Shown in pieces: positions 27,220 through 35,547 of a DNA stretch of 64,000 nt (position 1 is the first letter of the stretch; every line of letters begins with the position of its first letter). The DNA is from JBELHO01 sp042091375 (lineage in GTDB: Bacteria; Pseudomonadota; Gammaproteobacteria; Enterobacterales; Alteromonadaceae), in the NCBI GenBank assembly GCA_042091375.1, contig JBELHO010000002.1, positions 108,521 to 172,520 on the forward strand, written 5' to 3'. A program made the position numbers and the translations under genes. Under the pieces are notes generated by a model. That model was not told the origin of the DNA. It was given only the letters and a program-made list of their open reading frames with translations, and searched no databases.

Positions 27220-28557
27220 TTAATTCAGTATTGCGACGTTGATAAATACCACTGACAATAACACAGGACATACAAAACGCAGATAATTACCCCAATACGA
27301 CAACCACTTTCTTCCCTGCTGCAGAGCTTTATCGCGCAGTTTATTACCGCGGCTCCACAACCAGCCAACCACAATAAAATAAAATAAACAGCTCAACGGT
27401 TGAATAATAGTGGTTAAAATGCGAATAAAAGCACCGAACAACAAATCAAAATAGGCAATGAGCAACAGGCTTAAGCAAAGTACCATTGCTGATACTAGCC
27501 AAGTTGCTGTTGTTCTTGATAACGATTTGTCTTCGACTAAATAAGAAACAGGTACTTCTGTTGAAGAAATAGTCGAGGTTAAAGCGGCAATGGATAATAG
27601 TGAGAAGAAACCAAAAGCCACTAATAGTCCTATTTTGCCCATTGAATTAAACAATTCAGGTAGTATATAAAATATCAGTTGTCCTTCACCGATGAGTTTA
27701 TTGTCACTAAATACCTCAAGTCCCGCTTCTTGGGCCACAAACAGCGCTGGAATAATTAATAAACCAGCCATAAAAGCGATACAGGTATCAAGCGCGGTGA
27801 TCGACACAACTAGCTTGCCTATATCCTTATCTTTTTGCATATAAGAGCCATAAACCATCATGCCGCCGACACCAACAGATAAAGAAAAGAAGGCTTGTCC
27901 CATCGCTGAAATAACTAATTTAGGATCGGTGACTTGGCTAAAATCAGGAATAAGGTAAAGGGTTAAGCCTTTTTCGGCCCCCGGTTGTTGTAGTATATAA
28001 ATAATCAAACCAACTAGCATAAATAACAAGATAGGCATTAAACGCGATGACCATTTTTCGATACCTTTATTGACTCCTTGATGAATAATCGCTGCACCGA
28101 GAAGGATAAATAGTGGCGTAAATAGCAGGTTTCTCTCTGTGCTTGATGTCGCTAACCAAACAGCAATATCAGTGTAGCCCATTAATTCGCTAATAGAAGA
28201 CAGAGCGTGAGCCAACATCCAGCCAGCAACTATAGTATAAAAACTTAACATCATCATCGCGCCACACAAACCAGCAAGGCCAGCACTTCTGCCTAAACGG
28301 GTTGACACTCTTTGACAAGCTTTGCCCATTGCCGCTACTGGATTGGATTGCGCTTGATTACCAATATATATTTCAGCATATAATGCCGGTAATGCCAGTA
28401 GCAAGGTGACCACAAGATAAACGAATAAAAAAGCACCGCCGCCGTTATTGGCTGCTTGAGTAGGAAACCCCCATATATTGCCTAAGCCTATTGCTGAACC
28501 TGCTGCCGCCAGCACAAAACCAATACGGGTATGAAAAGAATCTCGAGATATTGTCAT
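27220..28557 (-). CDS. Sodium-dependent transporter of the NSS family
   Basis: A 445-residue inner-membrane symporter with about 11 to 12 helices, LeuT fold. The first helix reads GFVLAAAGSAIGLGNIWGFPTQ followed by NNGGGAFLFVYL, which is the family signature, except that the usual gate Arg (NxWRFP) is Gly. Such a substitution is seen in a bacterial subgroup of unknown substrate. Amino acids or amines are the usual cargo of the family. It stands alone and converges on the diguanylate cyclase gene. Confidence 0.9.
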   Translation of the reverse strand: MTISRDSFHTRIGFVLAAAGSAIGLGNIWGFPTQAANNGGGAFLFVYLVVTLLLALPALYAEIYIGNQAQSNPVAAMGKACQRVSTRLGRSAGLAGLCGAMMMLSFYTIVAGWMLAHALSSISELMGYTDIAVWLATSSTERNLLFTPLFILLGAAIIHQGVNKGIEKWSSRLMPILLFMLVGLIIYILQQPGAEKGLTLYLIPDFSQVTDPKLVISAMGQAFFSLSVGVGGMMVYGSYMQKDKDIGKLVVSITALDTCIAFMAGLLIIPALFVAQEAGLEVFSDNKLIGEGQLIFYILPELFNSMGKIGLLVAFGFFSLLSIAALTSTISSTEVPVSYLVEDKSLSRTTATWLVSAMVLCLSLLLIAYFDLLFGAFIRILTTIIQPLSCLFYFIVVGWLWSRGNKLRDKALQQGRKWLSYWGNYLRFVCPVLLSVVFINVAILN

Positions 28558-28763
28558 AGTATGAATGTGTTGTTGTTTTTATTTTTAACCGAGCTTAACC
28601 AGTTCGGCATCGTTAGTGAAGCTATTTTATTGCATGAAATAATATTATTTTATTTTTGATATCGGCATAATGTAAAATTAATAGAACAGTTTCAATAAAA
28701 CCCCTAGCCAAGGCAATTTTTTGTCCTACGGTTAGACTAATATATTAAGAGAATTATACCTTT

Positions 28764-29408
28764 ATGTTGCAATACCAAATTATTCCCGTCACTAAATTTC
28801 AGCAAAACTGTACCCTGTTTTGGTGTGATGAGACTGATCAGGCGGCGGTGGTTGATCCCGGCGGAGACATTGACCTAATTATTAAGGCAATTGAACATTA
28901 TCAATTAACCCTGAGCAAAGTATTGTTAACTCATGCACATATTGATCACGCTGGGGCTACTAAGGCTTTAGCCCAACACTATCATGTAGCCATCGAAGGC
29001 CCCCATAAAGAAGATAAATTTTGGCTCGATTTAATACCGGAGCAAAAAACCATGTTTGGTTTTGAGCACGGTGAAATATTTTCCCCTGATCGTTGGTTAA
29101 ATCAAGGAGATACCGTGCAGTTTGGCAATGTAGAATTGACTGTCTATTTTTGCCCCGGTCACACCCCAGGGCATGTGGTGTTTTATCATCAAGCATCAAA
29201 ACTAGCTCAAGTCGGCGATGTTTTATTCAAAGGCTCTATTGGTCGTACTGACTTTCCCCGCGGTGATCATGATACTTTACTAAAATCCATACGCACTGTG
29301 TTATTTCCCTTGGGTGATGATGTGCAATTTATTCCCGGCCACGGTCCTATGAGTACTTTGGGTGCAGAGCGAAAAACCAACCCTTTTGTAGCCGATAAAT
29401 GGGGATGA
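28764..29408 (+). CDS. Metallo-beta-lactamase-fold hydrolase (glyoxalase II-like)
   Basis: A 214-residue cytoplasmic hydrolase. The metal-binding motif THAHIDHAG lies at residues 56-64, followed by CPGHTPGHVVF, QVGDVLFKGSIGRTDFPRGD and FIPGHGPMSTLGAE. The arrangement is that of YcbL-type glyoxalase II-like enzymes, which hydrolyse thioesters such as S-lactoylglutathione. It overlaps the following channel gene at its stop codon, so the two are translated together. Confidence 0.92.
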   Translation: MLQYQIIPVTKFQQNCTLFWCDETDQAAVVDPGGDIDLIIKAIEHYQLTLSKVLLTHAHIDHAGATKALAQHYHVAIEGPHKEDKFWLDLIPEQKTMFGFEHGEIFSPDRWLNQGDTVQFGNVELTVYFCPGHTPGHVVFYHQASKLAQVGDVLFKGSIGRTDFPRGDHDTLLKSIRTVLFPLGDDVQFIPGHGPMSTLGAERKTNPFVADKWG

Positions 29409-30244
29409 TCACCGTGAATAATTTAGTGGTAAATATACAGAAAGGTTTAAAAACTGTCGACTCTAGCCCACTTTTTCAATGGTCAGTGATCCTAGTTATT
29501 ATTACCTCCGCCTTGTTAATTGGTGCTAAAACTCATGATTTGTCAGCACAGTCGTTACAAATACTGTCTTGGCTTGATATGGGGATTACCGTATTCTTTT
29601 TGATAGAAATTATCATTCGCTTTCTGGCTTTCCCAGAAAAGCGAGCGTTCTTTAAAAATGGCTGGAATATTTTCGATACCATTATTGTTATTGGTAGTTT
29701 AATTCCGGCCGGTGGCTCAGGTGTTTTACTCGCCAGATTACTCCGAGTATTCAGAGTGCTGCGTTTGGTTTCAATGATCCCTGAATTGAGGTTACTGATC
29801 AATGCGTTAATTAAAGCTATCCCTCGCATGGGCTATATCGCCTTGTTGATGTTCGTGATTTTTTACATTTATGCGGCAATTGGCAGTATCTTATTCCATT
29901 CCATCAATGAGGTATTATGGGGTGATGTGACTATTGCCATGCTGACCTTGTTTCGCGTTGCTACTTTTGAGGATTGGACTGATGTCATGTACGAAACGAT
30001 GGCAGTATTTCCATACAGCTGGATCTTTTATCTGTCTTTTATATTTTTAACCGCATTTATTTTCTTAAATATGATGGTAGGTACCATTCTTGAGGTGATG
30101 AGTGAAGAGCATGAAAATTTTCGCGCGGAATCTCATGGTGAATCTGGCGAAGGAGGAGAGCCTGCCAGTAGAGCGCAAATTGACAAATTACAGGCTGAAC
30201 TTGCAGAGATCAAGGTGCTTTTGTTAAAGCAAAAGTCGCCATAA
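29399..30244 (+). CDS. Voltage-gated ion channel, single-domain, filter TFEDWTD
   Basis: A six-helix channel subunit of the BacNav/ion_trans type, expected to form tetramers in the inner membrane. The S4 sensor is ARLLRVFRVLRLVSMIPELR (residues 112-131). The pore loop reads TLFRVATFEDWTD (183-195), so the filter is T189-F-E-D-W-T-D195. Sodium-selective NavAb has TLESWSM at the same place, while its calcium-selective variants have Asp at the positions matching 192 and 195. The C-terminus (IDKLQAELAEIKVLLL) looks like the tetramerising coiled coil of BacNav. The gene overlaps the upstream hydrolase. Possible starts are ATG 29399, ATG 29405 (ATGA overlap) and GTG 29414, the last best spaced from GGGGA. 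Confidence 0.85.
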   Translation: MGMITVNNLVVNIQKGLKTVDSSPLFQWSVILVIITSALLIGAKTHDLSAQSLQILSWLDMGITVFFLIEIIIRFLAFPEKRAFFKNGWNIFDTIIVIGSLIPAGGSGVLLARLLRVFRVLRLVSMIPELRLLINALIKAIPRMGYIALLMFVIFYIYAAIGSILFHSINEVLWGDVTIAMLTLFRVATFEDWTDVMYETMAVFPYSWIFYLSFIFLTAFIFLNMMVGTILEVMSEEHENFRAESHGESGEGGEPASRAQIDKLQAELAEIKVLLLKQKSP

Positions 30245-30344
30245 TAAGCGGTGTTGTGATTATTTACTCAACATAGGGCAAGGACTAATTTGCTAAAACT
30301 ACTAGCTCAACATCAACAACCTAGGTAAATAACAAAGGGATAAT

Positions 30345-31034
30345 ATGCGACATATATCATTAACAATAACTGCCGTTTTTTTGCTGTTATTCACAGCAAA
30401 ACAGGTGTTTTCCAGTGAAATGCCGACAGGTTTTGTCGACATCAAACAGGTTATTCCTACCATAGTGCTGGATATACGTTACCTGTCAGCAAATAACTTT
30501 GTTGGTAAGCCGATCACCGGTTATCAAAGTGCAAAATGTATTTTATCTGTCAAAGCCGCCAACGCACTGAAGCAGGTACAAGATGAGTTGCAGAATTTTA
30601 ACCTTGGTGTAAAGGTATATGATTGCTACCGTCCGCAACAAGCGGTCGATCACTTTGTGCGCTGGGCTAAAGATCTCAATGATACTAAAATGAAATCAAT
30701 TTATTATCCCAACGTCAACAAAGCCGATCTGTTTACTGAGGGCTATATTGCTGCAAAATCTGGCCACTCGCGAGGCAGTACCGTCGATTTAACCCTAGTT
30801 TCGTTGGCGTCGACGCCAGCTAAAGAGCTTGATATGGGCACTGGTTGGGACTTGTTTGGCCCGCAATCATGGCCGAGCAGTCAAGCTGTTAATGGGCAAC
30901 AACGCGCCAATCGCATGCTGCTGCAAAGTTTGATGTTAAAACACGGCTTTGTGTTTTTACCGCAAGAGTGGTGGCACTTTACCATTGCAGATGAACCATT
31001 TGCGCAACAGTATTTTGATTTTCCGGTGCAGTAA
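30345..31034 (+). CDS. Exported D-alanyl-D-alanine dipeptidase (VanX/DdpX type, M15D)
   Basis: A 229-residue zinc peptidase with a cleavable signal peptide (about residues 1-24, ending VFSS), so it acts in the periplasm. Zinc ligands and catalytic residues are visible: His141 and Asp148 in SGHSRGSTVDL, Glu208 and His211 in EWWHF, and Arg96 in YDCYRP. In Gram-negatives these enzymes recycle D-Ala-D-Ala from peptidoglycan; no other van genes are nearby, so glycopeptide resistance is not implied. The start has an excellent ribosome site (AAAGGGATAAT). Confidence 0.93.
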   Translation: MRHISLTITAVFLLLFTAKQVFSSEMPTGFVDIKQVIPTIVLDIRYLSANNFVGKPITGYQSAKCILSVKAANALKQVQDELQNFNLGVKVYDCYRPQQAVDHFVRWAKDLNDTKMKSIYYPNVNKADLFTEGYIAAKSGHSRGSTVDLTLVSLASTPAKELDMGTGWDLFGPQSWPSSQAVNGQQRANRMLLQSLMLKHGFVFLPQEWWHFTIADEPFAQQYFDFPVQ

Positions 31035-31045
31035 CAACGCGACTG

Positions 31046-31082
31046 CAAAAAATGCTCACCATTTTATCTTACCGGTGAGCAT
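31046..31082 (-). terminator. Terminator of the DUF962 gene
   Basis: Read on the minus strand, GGTGAGCAT pairs with ATGCTCACC around a 13-base loop and is followed by TTTTTT. The stem overlaps the last codons of the DUF962 gene and ends in the gap behind the VanX-like gene. Confidence 0.8.
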
Positions 31083-31361
31083 ATCTTTAAACATGACCCA
31101 ATCACCTAAAAGACTATACCAAGGGTATGTAAAGGTGGCGGGGCGGTTCTTTTCAAACACAAAGTGACCAAGCCAAGCAAAGCCATAACCCAAAATCGGC
31201 ACAAATAATAGTAATTGGATACGGGCAGTAAACAGCACATAGCTACATAACAATAATATCGCTAATGAGCCGACAAAATGTAAACGACGGCATAATTTGT
31301 GCTGATGTTGACTTAAATAAAATGGGTAGAATTCTTTAAATGTAAGGTATTTTTTGTTCAT
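31056..31361 (-). CDS. DUF962/Mpo1-like membrane protein
   Basis: A 101-residue small membrane protein. FKEFYPFYLSQHQHKLCRRLHFVGS followed by two hydrophobic segments and GYGFAWLGHFVFEKNRPATFTYPWYSLLGDWVMF is the DUF962 pattern, with its conserved His residues. The yeast member Mpo1 is an iron-dependent dioxygenase acting on 2-hydroxy fatty acids; whether the bacterial proteins do the same is not settled. It lies between the VanX-like and LysE genes. Confidence 0.9.
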   Translation of the reverse strand: MNKKYLTFKEFYPFYLSQHQHKLCRRLHFVGSLAILLLCSYVLFTARIQLLLFVPILGYGFAWLGHFVFEKNRPATFTYPWYSLLGDWVMFKDMLTGKIKW

Positions 31362-31402
31362 TGTCGTTTGTCCCCCGATTTATGGTACTGGTTTAGTGGT
31401 GA

Positions 31403-32029
31403 CTATACTTTCGACGTGAGCATTTTGACACCGATAATCAGCATAGTGGCGCCCATTATTCTATTTATCCAATGACCTAAGTGTTGAAATTTACTATTGA
31501 TGGCTGGACGCGATAACAGTAATACCACAGTTGAAAACCAGAGTAGTTGTATTGCCATCATCCACAAACCATAAATGACTAAGTGACTCGCCGGTAAATT
31601 TGCTGACAACACCACAGTAAATAGTGCGACAAAATAAATAGGTGCTTTCGGATTCAAGGCATTACACAAGAAACCCATGGCAATATATCTAACCGTTGAG
31701 CTTTGCTCAACTTGGTTTTGCAATTCACTCGACGAAACTGATTTAGTTGCCGTGATCCCTTGATAACCTAAAAACAATAAATAACATCCACCCAAAATTT
31801 TAATGATCCACAAGGCAGAACTTGAATTAGCGATCAGGGTTGCTAAGCCAAGTGCAGAATATGTGATATGGATCGACAAGCCTAAGGCAATGCCAATACT
31901 AATTAACAAGCCAGCCTTTTTGCCATTGGCCAATGTTTGTTGAGACACCAAAACAAAATCTGGCCCAGGTGAGGCTGCTGCAAATAAGTGAATGGAGCTG
32001 ATCAAGAGTAAGCCAGAAAGTAAATCCAT
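31403..32029 (-). CDS. LysE/RhtB-family exporter
   Basis: A 208-residue inner-membrane exporter with about six helices. MDLLSGLLLISSIHLFAAASPGPDFVLV is the family N-terminus. The frame extends 23 codons further upstream, but AGG lies 7 bases before the ATG at 32029 and the product then matches usual lengths, so I use this start. GFLCNALNPKAPIYFVALF is the conserved middle block. Members export amino acids or small metabolites; the substrate is not readable. It is divergent from rsuA. Confidence 0.9.
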   Translation of the reverse strand: MDLLSGLLLISSIHLFAAASPGPDFVLVSQQTLANGKKAGLLISIGIALGLSIHITYSALGLATLIANSSSALWIIKILGGCYLLFLGYQGITATKSVSSSELQNQVEQSSTVRYIAMGFLCNALNPKAPIYFVALFTVVLSANLPASHLVIYGLWMMAIQLLWFSTVVLLLSRPAINSKFQHLGHWINRIMGATMLIIGVKMLTSKV

Positions 32030-32164
32030 TTGATTACCTATTGTGGTCATTGCACTCGTATTACTGAACACATTAGCATTGTCATGGTTAATGTACAATC
32101 AACTTGCTTCTCAGGCGATTCGTAGCATAATGGCTCAGTAATACACAGTAGATAACACAGCAAT

Positions 32165-32857
32165 ATGCGTTTAGATAAATTTATATGTAAAAGTACCGAG
32201 TTAACCCGAAATGAAGCCAAAAAGTTGCTCAAACAGGGCGAGGTGTTGGTCAATAGTAAAACCGTCAAGGACGGAGCATTGCAAGTTCATGAAAACAATG
32301 AGGTAAGCCTAGCAGGACAAATACTAACGGCTCGGCAATCTCGCTATATTATGTTACACAAGCCAGCAAACTATATATGTTCTAATGTCGATGAAAGTTT
32401 TCCTTCGCTGCTGCATTTAGTGGATGTGGACAAAGCTTTTGATCTGCATATTGCAGGTCGGTTGGATGCAGATACCACTGGTTTAGTACTGATCACTGAC
32501 GATGGTAGATGGTCACATACTATTATTTCGCCTAAAAGAAAGTGTGCCAAAGTGTATCGTGTCGACTTACGTGATCCTCTGCAATTAGAGACTATTGAAC
32601 ACTTTAAACAAGGTGTGCAATTACAAGGTGAAAAAAATTTAACGCGACCAGCTACACTTGCAAAAGTGACTGATCACCAAGTGCTGTTAACCTTAACCGA
32701 AGGCAAATACCACCAAGTTAAACGCATGTTCGCTGCAGTTGGTAATCGAGTCGTTAATTTGCACAGAGAGCAAATAGGACAACTAAAGCTTGAGGATACT
32801 TTAGCTGTCGGGCAATGGCGGTTTTTAACTGCACAAGAAGTAAGTAGTTTTGCCTAG
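32165..32857 (+). CDS. rsuA: 16S rRNA pseudouridine(516) synthase RsuA
   Basis: A 230-residue pseudouridine synthase with an S4-like N-terminal RNA-binding domain (MRLDKFICKSTELTRNEAKKLLKQGEV) and the catalytic motif AGRLDADTTGLVLIT containing the nucleophilic Asp. The C-terminal EGKYHQVKRMFAAVGNRVVNLHRE is nearly the same as in E. coli RsuA, so modification of U516 in 16S rRNA is the likely role rather than that of RluB, E or F. Confidence 0.93.
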   Translation: MRLDKFICKSTELTRNEAKKLLKQGEVLVNSKTVKDGALQVHENNEVSLAGQILTARQSRYIMLHKPANYICSNVDESFPSLLHLVDVDKAFDLHIAGRLDADTTGLVLITDDGRWSHTIISPKRKCAKVYRVDLRDPLQLETIEHFKQGVQLQGEKNLTRPATLAKVTDHQVLLTLTEGKYHQVKRMFAAVGNRVVNLHREQIGQLKLEDTLAVGQWRFLTAQEVSSFA

Positions 32858-32931
32858 TTAGAAGTTAGAAGTTAGAAGTTAAAAATTGAAAGTAAAAAGT
32901 TAAAAACTAAAAACTAAAAACGAAAAAGTTC
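32856..32931. repeat. Degenerate heptamer repeat after rsuA
   Basis: The rsuA stop codon runs into about ten decaying copies of the 7-base unit AGTTAGA / AGTTAAA / ACTAAAA. The first three are exact. No gene or terminator is visible in it. Confidence 0.75.
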
Positions 32932-33071
32932 AACGGCTAAAGTCAACAACCAACATAGCACAGTTTACTGCTGCAATATGCAGTTGTGTTCGATGTGATA
33001 AAGTTTTCCTCAAGTATTTGCCGTAATTGTCGATAATTTAAACAATAGTACAATAAAATTACTATTGAAAA

Positions 33072-33109
33072 CCGCTATCATTTGAGTAAACGATTAACTC
33101 TGATAGCGG
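33072..33109. promoter_or_regulatory. Perfect 9-base inverted repeat before a small gene
   Basis: CCGCTATCA and TGATAGCGG are perfect complements with a 20-base spacer, 34 bases ahead of the small gene at 33143. It may be an operator for a dimeric repressor or a leader hairpin; no T-run follows. Confidence 0.5.
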
Positions 33110-33142
33110 CCAATATTAGATTGTAATGACTAAGGTGATAAC

Positions 33143-33436
33143 ATGGATAAATTGACGACTTATTTGCCATTACCAGTGCATTTAAAGACCGAACAGTTAG
33201 CGGAAGACAGAAAACAAAAAAATAAAGGTTATTATAAAACCTTAAGTTATCACTTTGCGCAAGAAGAGGTCAGTGATGATGTTATTACTGATGCAGTACC
33301 GTTAAACTGGGACCATGTCGAACGCCGTTGCGGAGATGAACGACGAAGCCAGGAAAAACAACGGGGTAAGTGGTTAGATTCACGCGCTGAAAAAGATCGT
33401 CGCCAATCATCACCATCGATTTCAGTTAAAATATAA
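33143..33436 (+). CDS. Small basic protein of unknown function
   Basis: A 97-residue soluble protein with no family that I recognise. It has a hydrophobic-poor N-terminal half (MDKLTTYLPLPVHLKTEQ) and a very charged C-terminal half, with repeated Arg pairs in VERRCGDERRSQ and KDRRQ. The Arg pairs with spaced acids suggest an RNA- or protein-binding tail. An inverted repeat lies just upstream and an assembly gap about 100 bases downstream, so its neighbours cannot be fully judged. Confidence 0.6.
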   Translation: MDKLTTYLPLPVHLKTEQLAEDRKQKNKGYYKTLSYHFAQEEVSDDVITDAVPLNWDHVERRCGDERRSQEKQRGKWLDSRAEKDRRQSSPSISVKI

Positions 33437-33540
33437 TCTCGGCTAAATAGCTGTTGTTAAAGTTAACTGGTCACACTGATTAAACTAGGTAACTAGGCAA
33501 GCTAATACGTTGATCAATTGACCGTGCGACTGCGCATTAC

Positions 33541-33640
33541 NNNNNNNNNNNNNNNNNNNNNNNNNNNNNNNNNNNNNNNNNNNNNNNNNNNNNNNNNNNN
33601 NNNNNNNNNNNNNNNNNNNNNNNNNNNNNNNNNNNNNNNN
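33541..33640. other. Assembly gap (100 N)
   Basis: Exactly 100 undetermined bases, a standard placeholder, so the true distance is unknown. It lies between the small gene at 33143 and the DUF1244 gene. Confidence 0.99.
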
Positions 33641-33656
33641 AGTTATAAATCGACGG

Positions 33657-33947
33657 TTAGGATTTATTTTGTAAGCTGTTAAACTTTGCTAGCTGCTCTT
33701 CGGTTGCCGGCAGTTGATATTTTTCTTTCCATTCACTGTAGGGCATGCCGTATATTTGTTCGCGTGCCGCATCTATATCAAGATCAACTCCTAACTTTTC
33801 TGCTTCAGCAACACTCCATTTAGAAAAACAGTTACGGCAAAAACCGGCTAAATTCATTAATTCAATGTTTTGCACATCTTTTCGACTATCTAAATGACGC
33901 AATAAACGGCGAAACACCGCCGCTTGTATTTCTATATCTTTGTTCAT
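33657..33947 (-). CDS. DUF1244 family protein
   Basis: A 96-residue cytoplasmic protein. The block MNLAGFCRNCFSKWSVAEAEKLG with its CRNC pair, and the following YGMPYSEWKEKYQ, are diagnostic of DUF1244, a small helical family widespread in proteobacteria with no proven function. It lies 15 bases downstream of csiV and is likely the last gene of the mfd-csiV run. Confidence 0.9.
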   Translation of the reverse strand: MNKDIEIQAAVFRRLLRHLDSRKDVQNIELMNLAGFCRNCFSKWSVAEAEKLGVDLDIDAAREQIYGMPYSEWKEKYQLPATEEQLAKFNSLQNKS

Positions 33948-33961
33948 AAAAAACTCTCTCG

Positions 33962-35515
33962 TTACCGATTATTTACTATCACATCGGCTTCTATTATCGG
34001 CTTGGGGGGTTGGTATCTGCGAATTTGAATGATCATACCAATATAAGGATGATCAAAATAGTGAATTTCAGAGCTTATTACTCTGCGTTCTTGTTGCATG
34101 ACAATAGGTTGAGCTTGTTGCTCAGCTTTTATTATGCCGGTGATTTCATTTGCTGGCTTGGTCGGAGCTACTTGATCGCCATCAAAAAAATTAAAGCCAG
34201 TGGTGATATTCAAATAGTTGTTGAAAATATGTAATTTAATGAAACCATCAATAGTCCATGGTTGAGTGATGAGCGGTGGTGATAGCGATAACTGGTCTAT
34301 TGTGCTGTCAGTTTTAGTCAGAGTGATTGGCTGACCTATTTCGGCTAATACTTGATCTGGGTTAGTCACTTGATCTATCTGCTCGGCAATGTTGGCAATA
34401 TGGCGTTGTTTTGCGGCACGTAATTGTTGCTTTGCAGAACTAACAGCAGTATTTGCCGAGTTATGCCCGTACTCATCATCAATATTCTGCTGGTTTTGTT
34501 GTTGCTGATAAACGCTGAGTGCATCTAAATACTCTATTTCAAGGTTATCACCGGCGAAAACTTTTAAGGGAATTGAACGCTTTAGATCAAAAACTTGTTG
34601 TCGCCAAGCCATGTGCAGCAACGGCCTAAAGTTTTTGCTGCGTCTTAACTGGCCAGTGATTTTAGTTAACTGCAATGAGTCAGCATTGAGTAAATAGGGA
34701 GTGGTTTTGTGACTATCATTTGCGGCATTAATAGTGACCGGCATGGTATTAACCGCAAAACCGTTATAAGAAAAACGCTGTTGATCAACGGCAAAAGACT
34801 CGAATTCCGCTTTATTCAATGCGCATAAGGTTTTTGGAAACAGCGGTAAATTGCTGTATGGCCAGAGTACAGGTGCAGATCGCAAAGGAGTATTTTGTTG
34901 ATCTTGGCTCTGTTCACTTTGATTTTGTAGTTGACGTGCTATTGGTTGATTTTGCTGTTGCGGTTCAGAAAACAATGGCTGTTGTTGCACTAATGACCTT
35001 TCGGTATCGGCCAAAGCTAGGTCAAGCATCTTGCTATCTAAAGTGCTTGTTAAGGACAAATCTCTATAAGACGGCAAGGCGTCGCTGATATCAAACAATG
35101 CGCTGATATCGCTATATAACTGGCCATCGTGCTGTTTGCCCGAAACATTGGCTGGCGATGGGGGACACGCTGGTAAATGAGCCTTTAACCCGGCAATATC
35201 GGGATTGAGATAATGGCTTAATAAATCCATTGATTTATCGAAGCTTGCCAATGGCTCAGTGGCATTGAAGGTTTCTTTTAGTTTAGTTTTGTTATCGAGT
35301 TGACTAAACAAAATGACTTCGGTTTCAAACCAGTCGCCTAAATAACGCTCAGCACCATAAGAAGAAAATGAAAATGCACTAGCCAGCAAACAAAGCCAGT
35401 AAAAGCTTGTTCTAACGCCACTGCCGATCAACAACAATGCTGTGTTATTGCTTGTTAGCTGATAAATAACAGGGAGTAATACCGACTTTGCTGTCAAATC
35501 ATTTGCCTTCATCAT
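33962..35515 (-). CDS. csiV: CsiV-like periplasmic cell-wall regulator
   Basis: A 517-residue exported protein. After a long N-terminal region comes a hydrophobic segment (FYWLCLLASAFSFSSYG, about residues 38-54), then the CsiV hallmark start WFETEVILFSQ. The C-terminal domain has GFIKLHIFNNYLNITTGF and a Tyr/Asp-rich tail. In Vibrio cholerae CsiV cooperates with LpoA to activate the class A PBP1a and is essential under D-amino acid stress. It lies directly downstream of mfd, as I recall for Vibrio. ATG 35512 is slightly better spaced from AGGA than 35515. The protein is longer than the Vibrio one because of a Gln-rich middle section. Confidence 0.8.
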   Translation of the reverse strand: MMKANDLTAKSVLLPVIYQLTSNNTALLLIGSGVRTSFYWLCLLASAFSFSSYGAERYLGDWFETEVILFSQLDNKTKLKETFNATEPLASFDKSMDLLSHYLNPDIAGLKAHLPACPPSPANVSGKQHDGQLYSDISALFDISDALPSYRDLSLTSTLDSKMLDLALADTERSLVQQQPLFSEPQQQNQPIARQLQNQSEQSQDQQNTPLRSAPVLWPYSNLPLFPKTLCALNKAEFESFAVDQQRFSYNGFAVNTMPVTINAANDSHKTTPYLLNADSLQLTKITGQLRRSKNFRPLLHMAWRQQVFDLKRSIPLKVFAGDNLEIEYLDALSVYQQQQNQQNIDDEYGHNSANTAVSSAKQQLRAAKQRHIANIAEQIDQVTNPDQVLAEIGQPITLTKTDSTIDQLSLSPPLITQPWTIDGFIKLHIFNNYLNITTGFNFFDGDQVAPTKPANEITGIIKAEQQAQPIVMQQERRVISSEIHYFDHPYIGMIIQIRRYQPPKPIIEADVIVNNR

Positions 35516-35547
35516 ATTCCTAGTGCTGATATTCTAGCGGTTATTGT

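Noticed and set aside
30345..31034. Vancomycin-resistance gene vanX
   Set aside because: No vanH, vanA, vanR or vanS near it, and a signal peptide plus a Gram-negative host point to D-Ala-D-Ala recycling.
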